34,134 nt of DNA, from the NCBI GenBank assembly GCA_014763545.1, contig JACXVD010000030.1, positions 1 to 34,134 of the forward strand, written 5' to 3'. The notes beneath the pieces are model-generated. The model was not told where the DNA came from and did no database searches. It saw only the letters and a list, made by a program, of their open reading frames with translations. Of this stretch, positions 21,600-30,644 are shown in pieces. Position numbers and translations under genes: made by a program. Each line of letters opens with the position of its first letter. The stretch's first letter is position 1. This DNA comes from Sphingomonadales bacterium. GTDB lineage: Bacteria > Pseudomonadota > Alphaproteobacteria > Sphingomonadales > Sphingomonadaceae.

Positions 21600-24176
21600 A
21601 TGCAACTCGTCATCGTAGAATCGCCGGCCAAGGCGAAGACCATCGAAAAATACCTCGGCAAGGACTTCAAGGTCCTCGCATCCTACGGCCACGTCCGCGA
21701 CCTGCCGCCCAAGGACGGCAGCGTCCGCCCGGACGAGGATTTCGCAATGGACTGGGAGCTTTATCGCGACAAGCAGGGCCGCTTCAAGGAAATCGCCGAC
21801 GCGGCGAAGAAGGCCGACCGGCTGGTGCTCGCCACCGACCCCGACCGCGAGGGCGAGGCGATTTCGTGGCACGTGCAGGAACTGCTGGCCAAGCGGAATG
21901 CGCTGCCCAAGTCGGTCGACCGCGTGACCTTCAACGCGATTACCAAACCCGCCGTGACCGAGGCGATGGCGCATCCGCGCGCGCTCGATACCGACCTGAT
22001 CGACGCTTACCTTGCCCGCCGCGCGCTGGATTACCTGTTCGGCTTTACCCTCTCGCCCGTGCTGTGGCGCAAGCTGCCGGGTGCCAAGAGCGCGGGCCGC
22101 GTGCAATCGGTCGCGCTGCGCCTGATCGTCGAACGCGAACGCGAGATCGAGGCCTTCCGGGCCGAGGAATACTGGTCGGTCGTCGCCCGGCTGGAGCATG
22201 ACGGGACCGGTTTCGATGCGCGGCTGGTGCGCTTCGACGGCAAGAAGCTGGAGAAGCTGACGCTGGGCGATGCCGGCAGCGCCAATGCCGCGAAGCAGGC
22301 GGTGGAAGCGGGGCGCTTCACGGTCGAGGAGATCGAAACCAAGCCGCTCAAGCGCAACCCGGCGCCGCCGTTCACTACCTCGACCCTGCAGCAGGAGGCT
22401 GCGCGCAAGCTCGGCTATTCGGCCAGCCACACCATGCGGCTGGCGCAGAACCTCTACGAAGCAGGCGCGATCACCTATATGCGGACCGACGGGGTGCAGA
22501 TGGATCCCAGCGCGATCTCCGCCTGTCGCAAGGCGATCAGCGAGCGTTATTCGGGCCATTACCTGCCCGAAAAACCCCGCTTTTACAGCACCAAGGCGAA
22601 GAATGCGCAGGAAGCGCACGAAGCGATCCGGCCGACCGATTTCAACCGCGACCGGGCAGGGTCGGGCGACGAGGCCAAGCTGTACGAGCTGATCTTCAAG
22701 CGCGCGATGGCCAGCCAGATGGCGGGCGCCAGCCTGGAGCGGACCACGGTGACGCTGCGCGATGCCACCGGGCAGCACGAATTGCGCGCCACCGGGCAGG
22801 TGGTGAAGTTCCCCGGCTTCCTCGCGGTTTACGAGGAAGGGCGCGATCAGAAGCAGGATGAGGACGGCGACGACGACGGCCTGTTGCCGGTGATGCACAA
22901 GGGCGATTGCCCGGCGAAGAAGGCGGTCGAGGCGAACCAGCATTTCACCCAGCCGCCGCCGCGCTTTTCCGAAGCTTCGCTGGTCAAGCGGCTGGAGGAA
23001 CTGGGCATCGGGCGCCCGTCCACCTATGCTTCGACCATCCAGACGCTGCGCGATCGCGCCTATGTGCGGATGGAGAAAAACCGTTTCTTCGCAGAGGAAT
23101 CGGGGCGATTGCTCACAGCATTCCTCGAACGCTTCTTCGACCGCTACGTGGCCTATGATTTCACCGCCGACATGGAGGAGGAACTCGACGACGTGTCCGG
23201 CGGGCGCGAGGAATGGAAGGCGCTGCTCGCCAAGTTCTGGAAAGACTTCAAGCCCAAGACCGACGAGGTGATGGAGCGCAAGCCCTCGGAAGTGACCGAG
23301 GTGCTCGACGAATATCTCTCCGACTACCTGTTCCCGCCCCGCGTCGATGGGTCCGATCCGCGCGCCTGCCCGCTGTGCCAGCAGGAAGGCCGCGAAGGCG
23401 GGCGGCTGGCGCTGCGCGGTGGGCGCTATGGTGCGTTCGTCGCCTGCTCCAACTACCCCGAATGCAAGTTCACCCGCCGTTTCGCGCAGCCCGATGCCGA
23501 TGGCGGCGATGGGGGCGACGACGGAGTGATGGGCAAGCACCCCGAAACCGGCGAGGACATCCACCGCAAGACCGGGCGTTTCGGCCCCTATGTCCAGATG
23601 GGCGAGGGCAAGGAAGCCAAGCGGGCAAGCATCCCCAAGGACTTGCCCGATTTCGACCTCGACTGGGCGGTGAAGCTGCTCGAATTGCCGCGCGATGTGG
23701 GCGAACACCCGGAAACCGGCAAGGTCATCACCGCCAGCATCGGGCGCTATGGCCCCTATCTCGCGCATGACGGGAAATATGCCAAGCTGGCCGGCACGCG
23801 CGATGTGTTCGAAACCGGGATGAACGCTGCGGTGTCGCTGCTCGCCGAAGCCGCCAACCGCAAGGGTGGCGGCACAAGGGCCAAGGCGGAACCGATCAAG
23901 ACGCTCGGTGCGCATCCGACCAGCGGTGCGGAGATCAAGGTGATGCCGGGCCGCTATGGCCCCTATGTCACCGATGGCACCACCAATGCGACCATCCCCA
24001 AGGATGTAAAGCCCGAAGATGTGACCGAAGAACAGGCGATCGCCCTGATCGACGCGCGCGCAGCCAAGGGACCACCTGCCAAGAAGGGGCGCAAGGCACC
24101 GGCGAAGAAGAAGGCACCGGCGAAGAAGAAGGCACCGGCCAAGAAAAAACCGGCTGCCGCAAAAAAGAAGGCTTAA
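21600..24176 (+). CDS. topA: DNA topoisomerase I
   Basis: An 858-residue type IA topoisomerase that relaxes negative supercoils. The TOPRIM domain shows IVESPAKAKTI with Glu7 and ATDPDREGE (78-86) with Asp80, Asp82 and Glu84 for metal binding. The active-site tyrosine is Tyr293 in AITYMRTDG. A zinc-binding stretch CPLCQQ then CSNYPECKF follows the core (near 585-625), then three Topo_C repeats around HPETGEDIHRKTGRFGPYV, HPETGKVITASIGRYGPYL and HPTSGAEIKVMPGRYGPYV. The C-terminus is a lysine/alanine/proline tail with repeats. The ATG at 21600 follows AAGGGG. Its promoter region holds the alternating tract, which would be consistent with supercoiling-linked control. Confidence 0.97.
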   Translation: MQLVIVESPAKAKTIEKYLGKDFKVLASYGHVRDLPPKDGSVRPDEDFAMDWELYRDKQGRFKEIADAAKKADRLVLATDPDREGEAISWHVQELLAKRNALPKSVDRVTFNAITKPAVTEAMAHPRALDTDLIDAYLARRALDYLFGFTLSPVLWRKLPGAKSAGRVQSVALRLIVEREREIEAFRAEEYWSVVARLEHDGTGFDARLVRFDGKKLEKLTLGDAGSANAAKQAVEAGRFTVEEIETKPLKRNPAPPFTTSTLQQEAARKLGYSASHTMRLAQNLYEAGAITYMRTDGVQMDPSAISACRKAISERYSGHYLPEKPRFYSTKAKNAQEAHEAIRPTDFNRDRAGSGDEAKLYELIFKRAMASQMAGASLERTTVTLRDATGQHELRATGQVVKFPGFLAVYEEGRDQKQDEDGDDDGLLPVMHKGDCPAKKAVEANQHFTQPPPRFSEASLVKRLEELGIGRPSTYASTIQTLRDRAYVRMEKNRFFAEESGRLLTAFLERFFDRYVAYDFTADMEEELDDVSGGREEWKALLAKFWKDFKPKTDEVMERKPSEVTEVLDEYLSDYLFPPRVDGSDPRACPLCQQEGREGGRLALRGGRYGAFVACSNYPECKFTRRFAQPDADGGDGGDDGVMGKHPETGEDIHRKTGRFGPYVQMGEGKEAKRASIPKDLPDFDLDWAVKLLELPRDVGEHPETGKVITASIGRYGPYLAHDGKYAKLAGTRDVFETGMNAAVSLLAEAANRKGGGTRAKAEPIKTLGAHPTSGAEIKVMPGRYGPYVTDGTTNATIPKDVKPEDVTEEQAIALIDARAAKGPPAKKGRKAPAKKKAPAKKKAPAKKKPAAAKKKA
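24096..24149 (+). repeat. 18-base tandem repeats encoding the basic TopA tail
   Basis: The unit GCACCGGCGAAGAAGAAG is present exactly at 24096-24113 and 24114-24131, and diverged at 24132-24149. It encodes the peptide APAKKK (three copies). Copy number may vary between strains; such tails bind DNA non-specifically. Confidence 0.9.
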
Positions 24177-24233
24177 GCGCCACGCAACGCTGGTGTAGGT
24201 TTCCCGGCATCCTTTGGCTGGGGGGTATCCGCC

Positions 24234-25379
24234 ATGGTCTTGTGTGCCCTGCGATCATTGATCGCTGCGTTCTTTCTTGCGAGTGCCAGCGTCGCGATGG
24301 CGCAGGCGACCGGCGAGCTCGTTTCCGCCGATCCCGTGGTCGATACGCCACCGGGGATGCAGGCGTGGCGGGTGCGTTACTGGACGCGCAGCGACAGCAA
24401 TCGCCCGATCGAGGTGACCGGCATGATCGTGGCGCCGCGCGAAGCCGCACCGCGCGATGCGCGCAAGATCGTCGCCTGGGCGCATGGCACGTCGGGCGTG
24501 GCGCAGGATTGCGCAGTCTCGACCAGTCCGGATTTCTGGCAGGTCACCCCGGGGCTGAGCGAGATGATCGCCGCTGGATATGTCGTTGTCGCGCCCGATT
24601 ATCCCGGGCTCGGCAGCGATATGCAGCATGGCTACCTCATCGGTCGGGAAGCCGCGCATTCGGTGATCGACGCGGTACGCGCCGCGCAGCAAATTCCCGG
24701 TGCCTATGCGGGCAAGGATTTTGCCGTGTGGGGAGAATCGCAGGGCGGGCACGCCGCGCTGTGGACCGCCAGCGAAGCGCGGCGCTACGGCAAGGGGCTG
24801 AACCTCGTCGGTACGGCAGCGGTCGCGCCGCCGACCGACCTGCTGGAGAATTTGCGCACCGCCAAGGACCAGAACGTGCGCGCCATGCTCACGGCCTTCG
24901 TCACCTACAGCTGGTCGCAGCGCTTCGGCGCGCCGCTGGCCGACCTGTTCGGCAGCGTGAACCGCGGCGTTGTCGGTCGGCTGGCGCGGAACAATTGCAT
25001 CAAGCTCGATGCCAGCCCCAAGCTCGGCACGATCGTGGGCATCCTGTCGGTGCGTAACGAATTGAAGAAGGCCGATCTGGCAGCCCACCCGGCATGGGCG
25101 AGCATCGCACGCCGCAACAGCACCAGCGCGGCCAGTGTTCGGGGCCCGGTCTACATGGCCCAGAGCGTGGACGATCCGCTGGTTTCGTCCGATGTGACCG
25201 CCGCATTTGCTCGCCAATTGTGCCGCCGGGGCAGGGCAGTGCAATATGAGTCGCTGCCCGGCGGCGATCACGCGAAGAGCGGTGCCAACAGTGCCGGTTC
25301 CGCGCTGGCGTGGATCGCCAACCGCTTTGCCGGCAAGCCGGTGCCCAGTACATGCCGGCAGTTGCTCGCTACTCGGTAA
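24234..25379 (+). CDS. Secreted lipase/esterase, alpha/beta hydrolase
   Basis: A 381-residue exported hydrolase of the secretory lipase type. The signal peptide covers 1-23 (cleavage after AMA). The oxyanion-hole strand is IVAWAHGTSG (79-88), the nucleophile is Ser169 in WGESQGG, the acid is probably an Asp in SVDDPLVSS, and the catalytic His lies in GGDHAKSG near the end. The arrangement and length fit PF03583-like lipases, which act on esters of glycerol or other lipids. The substrate is unknown. Cysteines at about 93 and in the C-terminal region may form disulfides. The last 11 bases overlap the end of the convergent lipoprotein gene. Confidence 0.87.
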   Translation: MVLCALRSLIAAFFLASASVAMAQATGELVSADPVVDTPPGMQAWRVRYWTRSDSNRPIEVTGMIVAPREAAPRDARKIVAWAHGTSGVAQDCAVSTSPDFWQVTPGLSEMIAAGYVVVAPDYPGLGSDMQHGYLIGREAAHSVIDAVRAAQQIPGAYAGKDFAVWGESQGGHAALWTASEARRYGKGLNLVGTAAVAPPTDLLENLRTAKDQNVRAMLTAFVTYSWSQRFGAPLADLFGSVNRGVVGRLARNNCIKLDASPKLGTIVGILSVRNELKKADLAAHPAWASIARRNSTSAASVRGPVYMAQSVDDPLVSSDVTAAFARQLCRRGRAVQYESLPGGDHAKSGANSAGSALAWIANRFAGKPVPSTCRQLLATR

Positions 25380-25791
25380 TGGTCACGTCGGGGATGGTCG
25401 CCAGTGTGCCGTCCCCGCAACCGATCAGGATCTCGCGGATTTTTGCATAGCTCGTGGCTTCGCGGTAGCTGACCTGCGTCGGCGTGATGACCTGTGTTAC
25501 CATGCCATCGGGCGGGGTGGCCTCGAGCTTGAAGCGCAGCCCCGGCGGCATCATGCGGTCGGCCGGACCAGCCTTGAGCACGACTGCATAGCCGGGCGTG
25601 GGCATATCCACCTCGCCACTGATATTCAGCGTCATCGTCGCCCCCGGCCCAGGCATCTTGTCGACCCAGGCATGCCAGTTGCGGCTGGCCGAAACCGGGC
25701 AATCGGCGATCGGGGCAGGGGGCATATCGGCCTCATTCATCGCGCAACCACCCAGACCGGCGATGCAGGCAATTGCAGGCAGCAAGCGCAT
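25369..25791 (-). CDS. Small lipoprotein of unknown function
   Basis: A 140-residue protein with a lipoprotein signal: MRLLPAIACIAGLGGC, Cys16 being the lipidation site, followed by AMNEAD. The mature part includes HAWVDKMPGPGATMTLNISG and VDMPTPGYAVVLKAGPADRM, then QVSYREATSYAKIREILIGC and ends IPDVTITE, a small beta-rich domain. I do not recognise a named family, though it resembles small sphingomonad envelope lipoproteins. A longer in-frame reading upstream is arginine-rich and lacks a ribosome binding site. The gene is convergent with the lipase and overlaps its end by 11 bases. Confidence 0.72.
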   Translation of the reverse strand: MRLLPAIACIAGLGGCAMNEADMPPAPIADCPVSASRNWHAWVDKMPGPGATMTLNISGEVDMPTPGYAVVLKAGPADRMMPPGLRFKLEATPPDGMVTQVITPTQVSYREATSYAKIREILIGCGDGTLATIPDVTITE

Positions 25792-25885
25792 GTCGCGTCT
25801 CCTTCGCCGCAAGTCTGCGCGACAATGCCGAGCGGCACAAGGCTTTGTCGGAAGGTTCGTCGGTCGCGGCGGGTTGGGGAGAGGG

Positions 25886-26497
25886 CTAGTCCTCGGTTTG
25901 CGCGGCAATGCGCCGGGCGTCGGCGCTGCGGCGTACGGCCTCGGGCGTCATATGTGCGAGCAATCCGGCGAGGAACTGCGCCTCCTGCTCGGCCCCCGCA
26001 AACGCGATGCCGGGCAGGAAATAGCTGCCGAGATCGCTCGTCACCACCCAGCCGTCGGAGACGGGTACCACCTCGCCGATGCTGCACCATGCGGGCTGGA
26101 ACAGGCCGCGCGCTGTAACCAGGCGCAGGCCTTCGGGCAGGATTTCGTAGGTCCCTTCGATCTCGTCGGGCACCTTGTAGCCGCGCATGGCCTCGGCCAG
26201 CATCTTGCGGTGCGAGCGGTTGTAGAGCCGGTTGGCCCATTGCAGGCCGAGCACGGCCAGCACCAGCGGCACGATTATCGTCAGCGGCGGGCCGATGAAG
26301 ACGGCAAGGTCCATCGGCACGAGCTGCACCAGCAGGAACGCCAGCGCCAAGCCGCCATAGATCGCGACGGCGAAGAATATCCCCACCAGGACGAGGTAGA
26401 AGCGCGGGCTGGGGACCAGCCGTTCGCGCGCTTCGGCAGAGGCGGCCACAACCTGCTCGTGCCCGAGCGTGGCGTGGACGACCGGATATTCGCTCAT
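25886..26497 (-). CDS. YcxB-like membrane protein
   Basis: A 203-residue protein with two membrane helices (about 34-57 and 66-88) followed by a soluble domain with RLYNRSHRKMLAEAM, GTYEILPEGLRLVTARGLFQ and WVVTSDLGSYFLPGIAFAG. Two helices and a terminal PH-like domain fit the YcxB-type family; this is from layout, with no catalytic residue visible. The ATG at 26497 overlaps the era TGA in the form ATGA, so it is the fourth gene of lepB-rnc-era-this, all joined by four-base overlaps. In many alphaproteobacteria recO or similar follows era; here this gene does. Confidence 0.72.
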   Translation of the reverse strand: MSEYPVVHATLGHEQVVAASAEARERLVPSPRFYLVLVGIFFAVAIYGGLALAFLLVQLVPMDLAVFIGPPLTIIVPLVLAVLGLQWANRLYNRSHRKMLAEAMRGYKVPDEIEGTYEILPEGLRLVTARGLFQPAWCSIGEVVPVSDGWVVTSDLGSYFLPGIAFAGAEQEAQFLAGLLAHMTPEAVRRSADARRIAAQTED

Positions 26498-27408
26498 CGC
26501 ACCCAGTCCAGCCCGATTTCCTCGAAGATTTCGCGGCTTTCGGCCCAGTTTTCCTCGACCTTGACGTGGAGGAACAGATGGACCTTGGCGCCCAGCATTT
26601 CGGCCAGTTCCTTGCGCGCCGCCTCGCCGATCGCCTTGATCTTCGCGCCGCCCTTGCCCAGCACGATGGCGCGCTGGTTCGGGCGGGTGACGACGATCTG
26701 CTGGTGGATCTCGACGCTGCCGTCGGGCCGCTGCTGGTAGCTTTCGGGCCGCACCGCGCTGTCATAGGGCAGTTCTTCGTGCAGCTGGCGATACAGCTGC
26801 TCGCGGGTGACTTCGCAGGCCAGCAGGCGCTCGCTGGCGTCGCTCACCTGGTCTTCGGGATAGTGCCAAGCGCCCTCGGGCATCATCGCGGCGAGCGCGG
26901 CCTTCATCTCGGGCACGCCGTCGCCGGTCAGCGCGGAGACGAAGAACACCTCCGCGAAGTCGACCTTGGCGGTGAGTTCCTGCGCCAGCGCCAGTAGCGG
27001 CTCCTTCTTGGCGACATCGACCTTGTTGAGCACCAGGATCTTGCGTTCCGACCGGTTCGCCAAGGCTTCGAGCAGCGGTTCGAGCTCGTGCCGCCGCTGC
27101 TTGACCGGATCGACCAGCAGCAGCACCGCATCGGCCGCTTCGGCGCCTTCCCACGCGGCGCTGACCATTGCCCGGTCGAGCCGACGCCGCGGCGCGAAAA
27201 TGCCGGGCGTATCGACCAGGATCATCTGCACGTCGGCACCATCGGACTTGGCGAGGGCGATGCCCAGCATGCGCGCCCGCGTGGTCTGCGCCTTGGCGCT
27301 GGTGATCGCGACCTTCTGCCCGACCAGCGCATTGACCAGTGTCGATTTGCCCGCATTGGGGGCGCCGAGTACGGCCACCAGGCCGCAACGGGTGGTATTA
27401 TCGGTCAC
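26494..27408 (-). CDS. era: GTPase Era
   Basis: A 304-residue GTPase that binds the 3' end of 16S rRNA and assists assembly of the small ribosomal subunit. The GTPase motifs are GAPNAGKS (15-22, G1), a T in the AKAQTTRAR switch (G2), DTPG (G3), NKVD (G4) and VSAL (G5). The C-terminal KH domain has VLGKGGAKIKAIGEAARKEL, followed by VHLFLHVKVEENWAES. Length is typical. The start is GTG at 27408, overlapping the rnc TGA as GTGA, and no ATG is available nearby. The order rnc-era is conserved and the coupling implies matched output. A longer frame upstream lies within rnc. Confidence 0.96.
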   Translation of the reverse strand: MTDNTTRCGLVAVLGAPNAGKSTLVNALVGQKVAITSAKAQTTRARMLGIALAKSDGADVQMILVDTPGIFAPRRRLDRAMVSAAWEGAEAADAVLLLVDPVKQRRHELEPLLEALANRSERKILVLNKVDVAKKEPLLALAQELTAKVDFAEVFFVSALTGDGVPEMKAALAAMMPEGAWHYPEDQVSDASERLLACEVTREQLYRQLHEELPYDSAVRPESYQQRPDGSVEIHQQIVVTRPNQRAIVLGKGGAKIKAIGEAARKELAEMLGAKVHLFLHVKVEENWAESREIFEEIGLDWVR

Positions 27409-28076
27409 CCGAACGTCTCCATGAATTTCTGCGCGGCGAGTTTTTCCGCCTCGGCCTTGCTGCCGGCCGTAGCTTCCGCTTCGCCGACCTTGTGAATGCT
27501 CACCTTGACGGTGAAGCGGCTGGCATGGTCGGGACCAGACCGGTCGACCAGCGTATATTCGGGGATAGCGCGGCGATTGCCGGCGGCCCACTCCTGCAGC
27601 GCGCTCTTGGGGTGTTTGGAGCGGCCTGCATCGCCTTCGATCGCGCCGCGCCAGATCGTGCGGATCAGGGCGCGGGTGGGTTCGAAGCCGCGTTCGACGA
27701 AGCTTGCCCCGAGCAGCGATTCCATCACGTCGCCCAGGATGTTGTCGCTTTCGGCCCCGCCATCGTCGCGGGCCTGTTTGCCCATGCGGATATGCGCGGG
27801 CAGGCCGATCTCGCGCGCCACGGCGGCGTTCATGTCACGGCTGACGAGTGCGTTGAGCCGCTGCGACAGGCGGCCTTCCTGCGCCCCGGTATGTTCGTAG
27901 AGCCATTCCGCGATGGTCAGGCCCAGCACCCGGTCGCCGAGGAATTCGAGCCGTTCGTAATTCGCCTCACCGCCGAAGCTGCCGTGGGTCAGCGCTTCCA
28001 GCCACAGAGCATCGTCGCGCGGTTCGATGCCCAGCGCAGCCAACCAGTCGCGTGTCGAATGGGATAATCCGTTCAA
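27405..28076 (-). CDS. rnc: Ribonuclease III
   Basis: A 223-residue double-strand-specific ribonuclease that processes rRNA and other structured RNAs. The catalytic signature is ERLEFLGDRVL (41-51), and the second acidic cluster is DNILGDVMESLLGA. The C-terminal double-stranded RNA-binding domain begins near 150 with KSALQEWAAGNRR and ends with AEAEKLAAQKFMETFG. The start is taken as TTG at 28076, which overlaps the lepB TGA as TTGA; no ATG or GTG occurs at the expected position. Coupled with lepB upstream and era downstream. The alternative that lepB and rnc are one fused frame is excluded by the stop. Confidence 0.95.
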   Translation of the reverse strand: MNGLSHSTRDWLAALGIEPRDDALWLEALTHGSFGGEANYERLEFLGDRVLGLTIAEWLYEHTGAQEGRLSQRLNALVSRDMNAAVAREIGLPAHIRMGKQARDDGGAESDNILGDVMESLLGASFVERGFEPTRALIRTIWRGAIEGDAGRSKHPKSALQEWAAGNRRAIPEYTLVDRSGPDHASRFTVKVSIHKVGEAEATAGSKAEAEKLAAQKFMETFG

Positions 28077-28960
28077 AGCGACGACCCGATCCGGCCCCAG
28101 CGTGCGGCGGTGAACCAGGTCCACGGCTTGATCCATTCGGCACCGCCGTCGGTCGACCACATGATCACCGTGGCGCGCCCGACGAGATCCTCTTCGGCTA
28201 CCATGCCCACGCCGCCGCCGGGGGTCGCGGGGAAGCGACTGTCCTGCGAATTGTCGCGATTGTCGCCCATCACGAAGATATGGCCATCGGGCACCACGAT
28301 CGGGCCGAAATTGTCCTGCGGAGTGGGCCCGAAATCGAGCACATTGTAGGTCCGCCCACTGGGAAGCGTTTCGCGGAAACGGGCGTAGACGCATTCGCGC
28401 GACCCGTCGGGCTGCATCTCGATCGCCGCCCCCCAGGCGCAGCTGGTGTTGGGCGAGACGGGGATGGCGAAGTCGGCGATCCGTTCCTTCTTCACTGCGG
28501 CATCGTTGATGAACAACTCGCCATTGCGCATTTCGATCGTGTCGCCGGGCAGGCCGATCGCGCGCTTGATGTAGTCGCTGCCGTCGACCGGATGCTTGAA
28601 GATCACCACATCGCCGTGTTCGGGCAGGCCCGAGAGAATCCGGCCGGGGATCAGTGGGGCATCGAACGGCAGCGAATATTTCGAATAGCCATAGGGCCAT
28701 TTGGCGGCGAGCAGGTAGTCGCCGTTCTCCAGCGCGGGCAGCATGCTTTCGCTGGGGATCGAAAACGGCGCAAAGATGAAGCTGCGGAAGATCAGCACCA
28801 CGGCCACCAGCTTGATCAGAAAGAGGAAGAAGCCGTCGTCCTTCTTCTTCGGCTTGGCTGGCGTCGTATCCGGCGCGCCGCTGGCGGCGCCAGCCTGCTG
28901 TGCTGTCATGTCCTGGGCGGTGATGTCCTGGGCGGTGATGTCCTGGGTCGTGTCGCTCAT
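28073..28960 (-). CDS. lepB: Signal peptidase I
   Basis: A 295-residue type I signal peptidase that removes signal peptides from exported proteins. A cytosolic N-terminal tail (1-42) rich in Thr, Gln and Asp is followed by one membrane helix (about 44-62) and the catalytic domain. Ser72 in IPSESMLPAL is the nucleophile and Lys132 in DYIKRAIGLPGD the general base; MGDNRDNSQDSR is the third conserved box. The ATG at 28960 (MSDTTQD) follows AGGA by seven bases and is preferred to the ATG at 28990, which has no such site. The tail contains three copies of a pentapeptide repeat (DITAQ). It heads the lepB-rnc-era unit and is divergent from pgi. Confidence 0.95.
   Translation of the reverse strand: MSDTTQDITAQDITAQDMTAQQAGAASGAPDTTPAKPKKKDDGFFLFLIKLVAVVLIFRSFIFAPFSIPSESMLPALENGDYLLAAKWPYGYSKYSLPFDAPLIPGRILSGLPEHGDVVIFKHPVDGSDYIKRAIGLPGDTIEMRNGELFINDAAVKKERIADFAIPVSPNTSCAWGAAIEMQPDGSRECVYARFRETLPSGRTYNVLDFGPTPQDNFGPIVVPDGHIFVMGDNRDNSQDSRFPATPGGGVGMVAEEDLVGRATVIMWSTDGGAEWIKPWTWFTAARWGRIGSSL
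28908..28952 (-). repeat. Three 15-base tandem repeats in lepB
   Basis: Plus-strand unit ATGTCCTGGGCGGTG at 28908-28922 and 28923-28937, with the last copy (28938-28952) changed at two bases. It encodes the TAQDI/TAQDM pentapeptide of the LepB N-terminal tail. Confidence 0.9.
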
Positions 28961-29017
28961 GCGGCGGTCCTGTGTTGCCGTGGAAGGCATGCGTCAAGTG
29001 TCACGCGGCTGCAATGT

Positions 29018-29034
29018 CTCCGCGCGACGCGGAG
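29018..29034. repeat. Palindrome in the lepB-pgi gap
   Basis: CTCCGCG-CGA-CGCGGAG is a perfect 7-3-7 inverted repeat. It shares the ten bases GACGCGGAGG (29026-29035) with the left arm at 6725-6734 and may be a solitary relic of the same repeat family. Confidence 0.4.
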
Positions 29035-29117
29035 GCGCGGAAAATCATATGCTGAAAGCTTCCCATTCATTGCGCTAGTGCCTAGTCGCTGACCCGACCA
29101 ACAGGAAAGGATTTTCG

Positions 29118-30644
29118 ATGAACGATCCCGTTTCCGCCGCGTGGGAAAACCTGCGCGCGCTGCCTCAGCCGACGCTTGCCGAATTGTTCGAAGCGCCCGC
29201 GCGGGTCGAGCAGCTGAGCGACCGGATCGAATGGCAGGACGGCGGGATCACCTTCGACTGGTCCAAGACCCACCTCGACGAGGCGGTGCTGTCGGGGTTC
29301 GAGGCACTGGCCGATGCCTGCGACTTTGCCGGGCGGCGTGCAGCGCTCCTGTCGGGTGAGCGGATCAACAACACCGAAGGCCGCGCGGCGGAGCATACTG
29401 CGCAACGCGGTGTCGGGCGCGATGCGTCGGTCGAAGAGGCAGAGGCGCTGCACGCACGCATGCGCATGCTGGTGGAGGCGATCCATGCCGGGGCGCTGGG
29501 CGAGGTCAGGCACCTGATCCATGTCGGCATCGGCGGCAGTGCGCTCGGCCCGGCACTGGCGGTCGATGCGCTGGCGCGCGACCTTGCGCTGGTCGATGTC
29601 CATGTGGTCTCGAATATCGACGGCTGCGCGCTGGAAGCCGCGTTCAAAGCCTGCGACCCGGCGACCACGATGGTTGCGGTCGCTTCGAAGACATTCACCA
29701 CGATCGAAACCATGACCAATGCCGCCAGCGCGCTCAAATGGCTGGGCGAGGGCGGCGTGTCCGATCCCTTTGGCCGGGTCGTCGCATTGACCGCGAGCCC
29801 GGACAAGGCGGTGGAATGGGGGGTCGACGAATCGCGTGTGCTGCCGTTCCCGGAAACGGTCGGCGGGCGCTATTCGCTGTGGTCCAGCATCGGCTTCCCG
29901 GTGGCGCTGGCGGTGGGCTGGGATGAATTCAGCCAGATGCTCGCCGGTGCGCAACTGGTCGACGAACATTTCCGCGACACCGATGGGCGGGCGAACCTGT
30001 GCCTGCGCGCGGCCTTCGCCGACCAGTATTATACCCGCCTGCGCGGTTGCCAGACGCGCGCGGTGTTCGCCTATGACGAGCGTTTCGCCCTGTTCCCCAG
30101 CTATCTCCAGCAGCTCGAGATGGAATCGAACGGCAAGCTGGTGAAGGCGGACGGCACGCCCGTCGATGGCCCGACCGCGCCGATCACCTGGGGTGGGGTG
30201 GGCACCGATGCGCAGCATGCGGTGTTCCAGCTGCTGCACCAGGGGACCAATCTGGTGCCGGTGGACTTCATCGCCAGCATCGCGCCGGGCGACGATCTCG
30301 ACCCGGCGCATCACGCGATCCTGCTCACCAATTGCTTCGCGCAAGGTGCGGCGCTGATGGCCGGCGGGAACATGAGCGCTGACGGCAAGGATCCGGCACG
30401 CGCTTTCCCCGGTGACCGCCCGAGTGCCACCATACTGTGCGACGATCTCGACGCTGCCACGCTCGGCGCGCTGATCGCCTTCCACGAACACCGCACCTTC
30501 GCCAATGCAGTGCTGATGGAAATCAACCCGTTCGACCAGTTCGGGGTCGAGCTGGGCAAGAAGATGGCCAAGGATATCGAAGCGGGCGACGCGCAGTTCG
30601 ACGCGAGCACTACTGCGCTGTTACAGGCGGCCGGGCTGGGCTGA
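29118..30644 (+). CDS. pgi: Glucose-6-phosphate isomerase
   Basis: A 508-residue isomerase interconverting glucose-6-phosphate and fructose-6-phosphate in glycolysis and gluconeogenesis. The sugar-phosphate binding motif is HVGIGGSALGP (near 135-145); the NTEGRAAEHTAQRG block and VGGRYSLWSSIGFP are family signatures, and the C-terminal FDQFGVELGKKMAKDIEAGD is the second PROSITE region. The ATG at 29118 follows AGGAAAGG by 6-8 bases. Length is in the usual 500-550 range. It has its own promoter region shared with lepB. Nothing odd was seen. Confidence 0.97.
   Translation: MNDPVSAAWENLRALPQPTLAELFEAPARVEQLSDRIEWQDGGITFDWSKTHLDEAVLSGFEALADACDFAGRRAALLSGERINNTEGRAAEHTAQRGVGRDASVEEAEALHARMRMLVEAIHAGALGEVRHLIHVGIGGSALGPALAVDALARDLALVDVHVVSNIDGCALEAAFKACDPATTMVAVASKTFTTIETMTNAASALKWLGEGGVSDPFGRVVALTASPDKAVEWGVDESRVLPFPETVGGRYSLWSSIGFPVALAVGWDEFSQMLAGAQLVDEHFRDTDGRANLCLRAAFADQYYTRLRGCQTRAVFAYDERFALFPSYLQQLEMESNGKLVKADGTPVDGPTAPITWGGVGTDAQHAVFQLLHQGTNLVPVDFIASIAPGDDLDPAHHAILLTNCFAQGAALMAGGNMSADGKDPARAFPGDRPSATILCDDLDAATLGALIAFHEHRTFANAVLMEINPFDQFGVELGKKMAKDIEAGDAQFDASTTALLQAAGLG

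Noticed and set aside
21510-23915. 801-codon frame opposite topA
   Set aside because: It is antisense to a well-supported gene with all catalytic motifs, has no family-like motif of its own, and no ribosome binding site.
28961-28990. Ten-codon N-terminal extension of LepB from the ATG at 28990
   Set aside because: No ribosome binding site precedes it, whereas AGGA lies seven bases before the ATG at 28960.
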